Origin: Alphaproteobacteria bacterium | GTDB taxonomy: Bacteria > Pseudomonadota > Alphaproteobacteria > CAAHEQ01 > UBA3637 | Length of the DNA stretch: 9,253 bases | Direction of reading: 5' to 3' | Assembly: GCA_900772625.1 (NCBI GenBank) | Contig: CAAHEQ010000091.1 | Coordinates: 1 to 9,253, forward strand | Part shown: in pieces, positions 7,178-9,253 of the stretch | Numbering within the stretch: position 1 is the first letter of the stretch | Layout of the letters: every line of letters starts with the position of its first letter | Notes under the pieces: model-generated | Databases searched by the model: none | Seen by the model: only the letters and a program-made list of their open reading frames with translations | Told to the model about the DNA's origin: nothing | Translations under genes and position numbers: made by a program

Positions 7178-7205
7178 CTGGGGTGAAAATCAGCTATCTT
7201 ATCGT

Positions 7206-7254
7206 TTTAATTTTGCAAGCGCAAATGTTCGCGCCCCGCGTCTGCAAAATTAAA
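7206..7254. repeat. 12-bp perfect inverted repeat with GC-rich loop
   Basis: TTTAATTTTGCA (7206-7217) and TGCAAAATTAAA (7243-7254) are exact inverse copies. The 25-base loop carries GCGC...GCGC pairing and one reverse copy of GCGGGGCG. No T-run follows in either direction. Confidence 0.7.
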
Positions 7255-7319
7255 TGGCGGAAAAAGATTACTAATGAAAACTCAGTATTTAGATTATCAA
7301 AAAGGCACGTTCCATAGTT

Positions 7320-7370
7320 AAAGCGCGGGGCGAGGGCGCGACAAAAGGCGCTCCGCGCTTTGTTTTTTAA
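7320..7370 (+). terminator. Strong plus-strand terminator inside the spacer
   Basis: AAAGCGCGG (7320-7328) pairs with CCGCGCTTT (7353-7361), with an inner GCGC/GCGC helix, and is followed by TGTTTTTT. It directly follows a 15-codon frame from ATG 7274 to TAA 7321. No recognised gene lies upstream on this strand, so the transcript it ends is unknown. Confidence 0.65.
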
Positions 7371-7411
7371 AGGCATTTTAATAAAAAGAAAAAGTTTTCT
7401 TAAAGAGCCAT

Positions 7412-7427
7412 CGCGAAAATTTTCGCG
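7412..7427. repeat. Perfect 16-bp palindrome
   Basis: CGCGAAAATTTTCGCG is its own reverse complement with no loop. Such sites suit a dimeric DNA-binding protein better than an RNA hairpin. No promoter is recognisable next to it. Confidence 0.6.
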
Positions 7428-7472
7428 GGATTGCACTGGCGATTCAAGAAGGCACAAATGATTTATATCAAA

Positions 7473-7528
7473 TCAAAAAAAATGATTTTTGCAGCCCCCC
7501 GAACCCAATCCAAAAATCATTTTTTTGA
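7473..7528. repeat. Near-perfect 18-bp AT-rich inverted repeat
   Basis: The left arm (7473-7491) and right arm (7511-7528) match except for one extra A in the left A-run. The core is CAAAAATCATTTTTTTG on the right arm. The 19-base loop contains CCCCCC. The arms hold long A and T runs, but no T-run follows the hairpin. Confidence 0.65.
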
Positions 7529-7593
7529 AAGTCCACAATGAGTTGTAAAGTCTTATAAAATTTTTGTTATCCAAGCCTCAGAGCAACATTCAA

Positions 7594-7637
7594 TTATTCG
7601 CCGCGCGATTTCATTCGCGCCCGCGCGCGGCGAATAA
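7594..7637. repeat. 14-bp perfect inverted repeat, GC-rich core
   Basis: TTATTCGCCGCGCG (7594-7607) and CGCGCGGCGAATAA (7624-7637) are exact inverse copies. An alternative inner hairpin GCGCGA/TCGCGC (7603-7608, 7615-7620) is possible. It lies four bases from the next inverted repeat. Confidence 0.7.
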
Positions 7638-7641
7638 CAAA

Positions 7642-7688
7642 CAAAAGGTGCGGGGCGCCCATCCACGCGCCACGCCCCGCACCTTTTG
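7642..7688. repeat. 16-bp perfect inverted repeat, terminator-like on the minus strand
   Basis: CAAAAGGTGCGGGGCG (7642-7657) pairs exactly with its inverse at 7673-7688 around a 15-base loop. On the minus strand TTTTGTTTGTTATT overlaps and follows the stem, as in an intrinsic terminator. No minus-strand gene is seen to its right, so it may instead insulate eno from leftward transcription. Confidence 0.7.
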
Positions 7689-7768
7689 CAGGCACTTTTA
7701 CCAAACACTATTGTTCGATAACAATTTCATTATACCATATTTTTTTATCCTAAGCAATAAAAAAAGAC

Positions 7769-7820
7769 TTGAAAAAAAAGTCGAATTGGTTTAAAAATAA
7801 TTTCATTCAAGTTTTATAAA
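7769..7820 (+). promoter_or_regulatory. Candidate eno promoter region
   Basis: Two overlapping candidates exist. TTGAAA (7769-7774) with TAAAAA (7792-7797) has a 17-base spacer. TTAAAA (7791-7796) with TATAAA (7815-7820) has an 18-base spacer. Neither is a full consensus. An inverted repeat ATTGTT-CGAT-AACAAT (7710-7725) upstream could be an operator, but this is speculative. Confidence 0.35.
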
Positions 7821-7833
7821 TGAAGTCAGATAA

Positions 7834-9135
<1,302 letters not shown>

Positions 9136-9158
9136 GCCTTACTCTTGTATCGGATTTG

Positions 9159-9199
9159 AAAAAAACTCCTCTGCGTTGGCGGGGGAGTTTTTTTATTTT
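9159..9199 (+). terminator. Intrinsic terminator of eno
   Basis: ACTCCTCTG (9165-9173) pairs with CGGGGGAGT (9180-9188), including two G-T pairs, with flanking A-run and T-run pairing. Seven Ts (9188-9194) and ATTTT follow. It starts 24 bases after the stop codon. Confidence 0.85.
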
Positions 9200-9253
9200 G
9201 GGATTGTTGCTTTGTGTATGGGGTGCGTTGTTGAAAAAAAAGCATATTTTTGC

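Noticed and set aside
6955..7200. 4.5S, 6S or tmRNA gene
   Set aside because: The hallmark sequences I would expect (for example the GGAAGCAG loop of 4.5S) are absent, and no consistent fold emerged by eye.
7194..7457. 87-residue minus-strand frame
   Set aside because: It crosses three inverted repeats, including a perfect 16-bp palindrome and a terminator, has no ribosome site I trust, and resembles no family.
7086..7690. CRISPR array or IS remnant
   Set aside because: The repeats are inverted, not regularly spaced direct repeats, and no transposase, target-site duplication or cas gene is present.
7564..7794. 76-residue plus-strand frame
   Set aside because: Its N-terminal half is a translation of two perfect hairpins and its end overlaps the eno promoter region.
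9201..9253. Start of a following gene such as a divIC/ftsB-type cell-division gene
   Set aside because: ATG 9218 has no ribosome site and only a dozen codons are visible; a hydrophobic frame is open, but too short to judge.

Overview
The window looks like part of the chromosome of a low-GC Gram-negative bacterium, most likely an alphaproteobacterium. I infer this from the flavour of the enolase and EAL proteins, from Lgt next to a peptidoglycan-editing factor, and from the absence of phage, plasmid or transposase genes. No rRNA or tRNA is present, so I do not name a genus. Ribosome binding sites are clear (AAAGGA, GGAGG types), and several promoters have recognisable -35/-10 boxes.

Layout: (1) 129-2615 (+), a soluble PAS-GAF-PAS-GGDEF-EAL cyclic-di-GMP protein with a degenerate EGDEF site and an intact EAL site. 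(2) 2673-2710, a hairpin terminator shared by this gene and the convergent gpsA. (3) 2730-3725 (-), gpsA, glycerol-3-phosphate dehydrogenase. (4) 3759-3828, back-to-back sigma70-type promoters for gpsA and the divergent lgt operon. (5) 3858-5934 (+), the tightly overlapping operon lgt - DUF2062 membrane protein - pgeF. (6) 5943-5990, a bidirectional terminator with an alternative pairing. (7) 6004-6753 (-), a four-helix membrane protein resembling DUF1189. (8) 6754-7848, about 1.1 kb with no convincing protein gene but seven strong inverted repeats, several built on a GC-rich 8-mer. (9) 7849-9135 (+), eno (enolase), followed by a strong terminator. The last 50 bases hold no callable gene.

Biologically this is a housekeeping neighbourhood. 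GpsA supplies glycerol-3-phosphate for phospholipids, Lgt uses phosphatidylglycerol to lipidate prolipoproteins, and PgeF edits peptidoglycan precursors. The gpsA/lgt divergon and the lgt operon therefore share an envelope theme, with an uncharacterised DUF2062 membrane protein locked between two known envelope genes. The EAL protein probably lowers cyclic-di-GMP in response to a ligand or redox cue sensed by its PAS/GAF domains. I do not see a defence system, CRISPR array or mobile element. The least explained part is the hairpin-rich spacer before eno.
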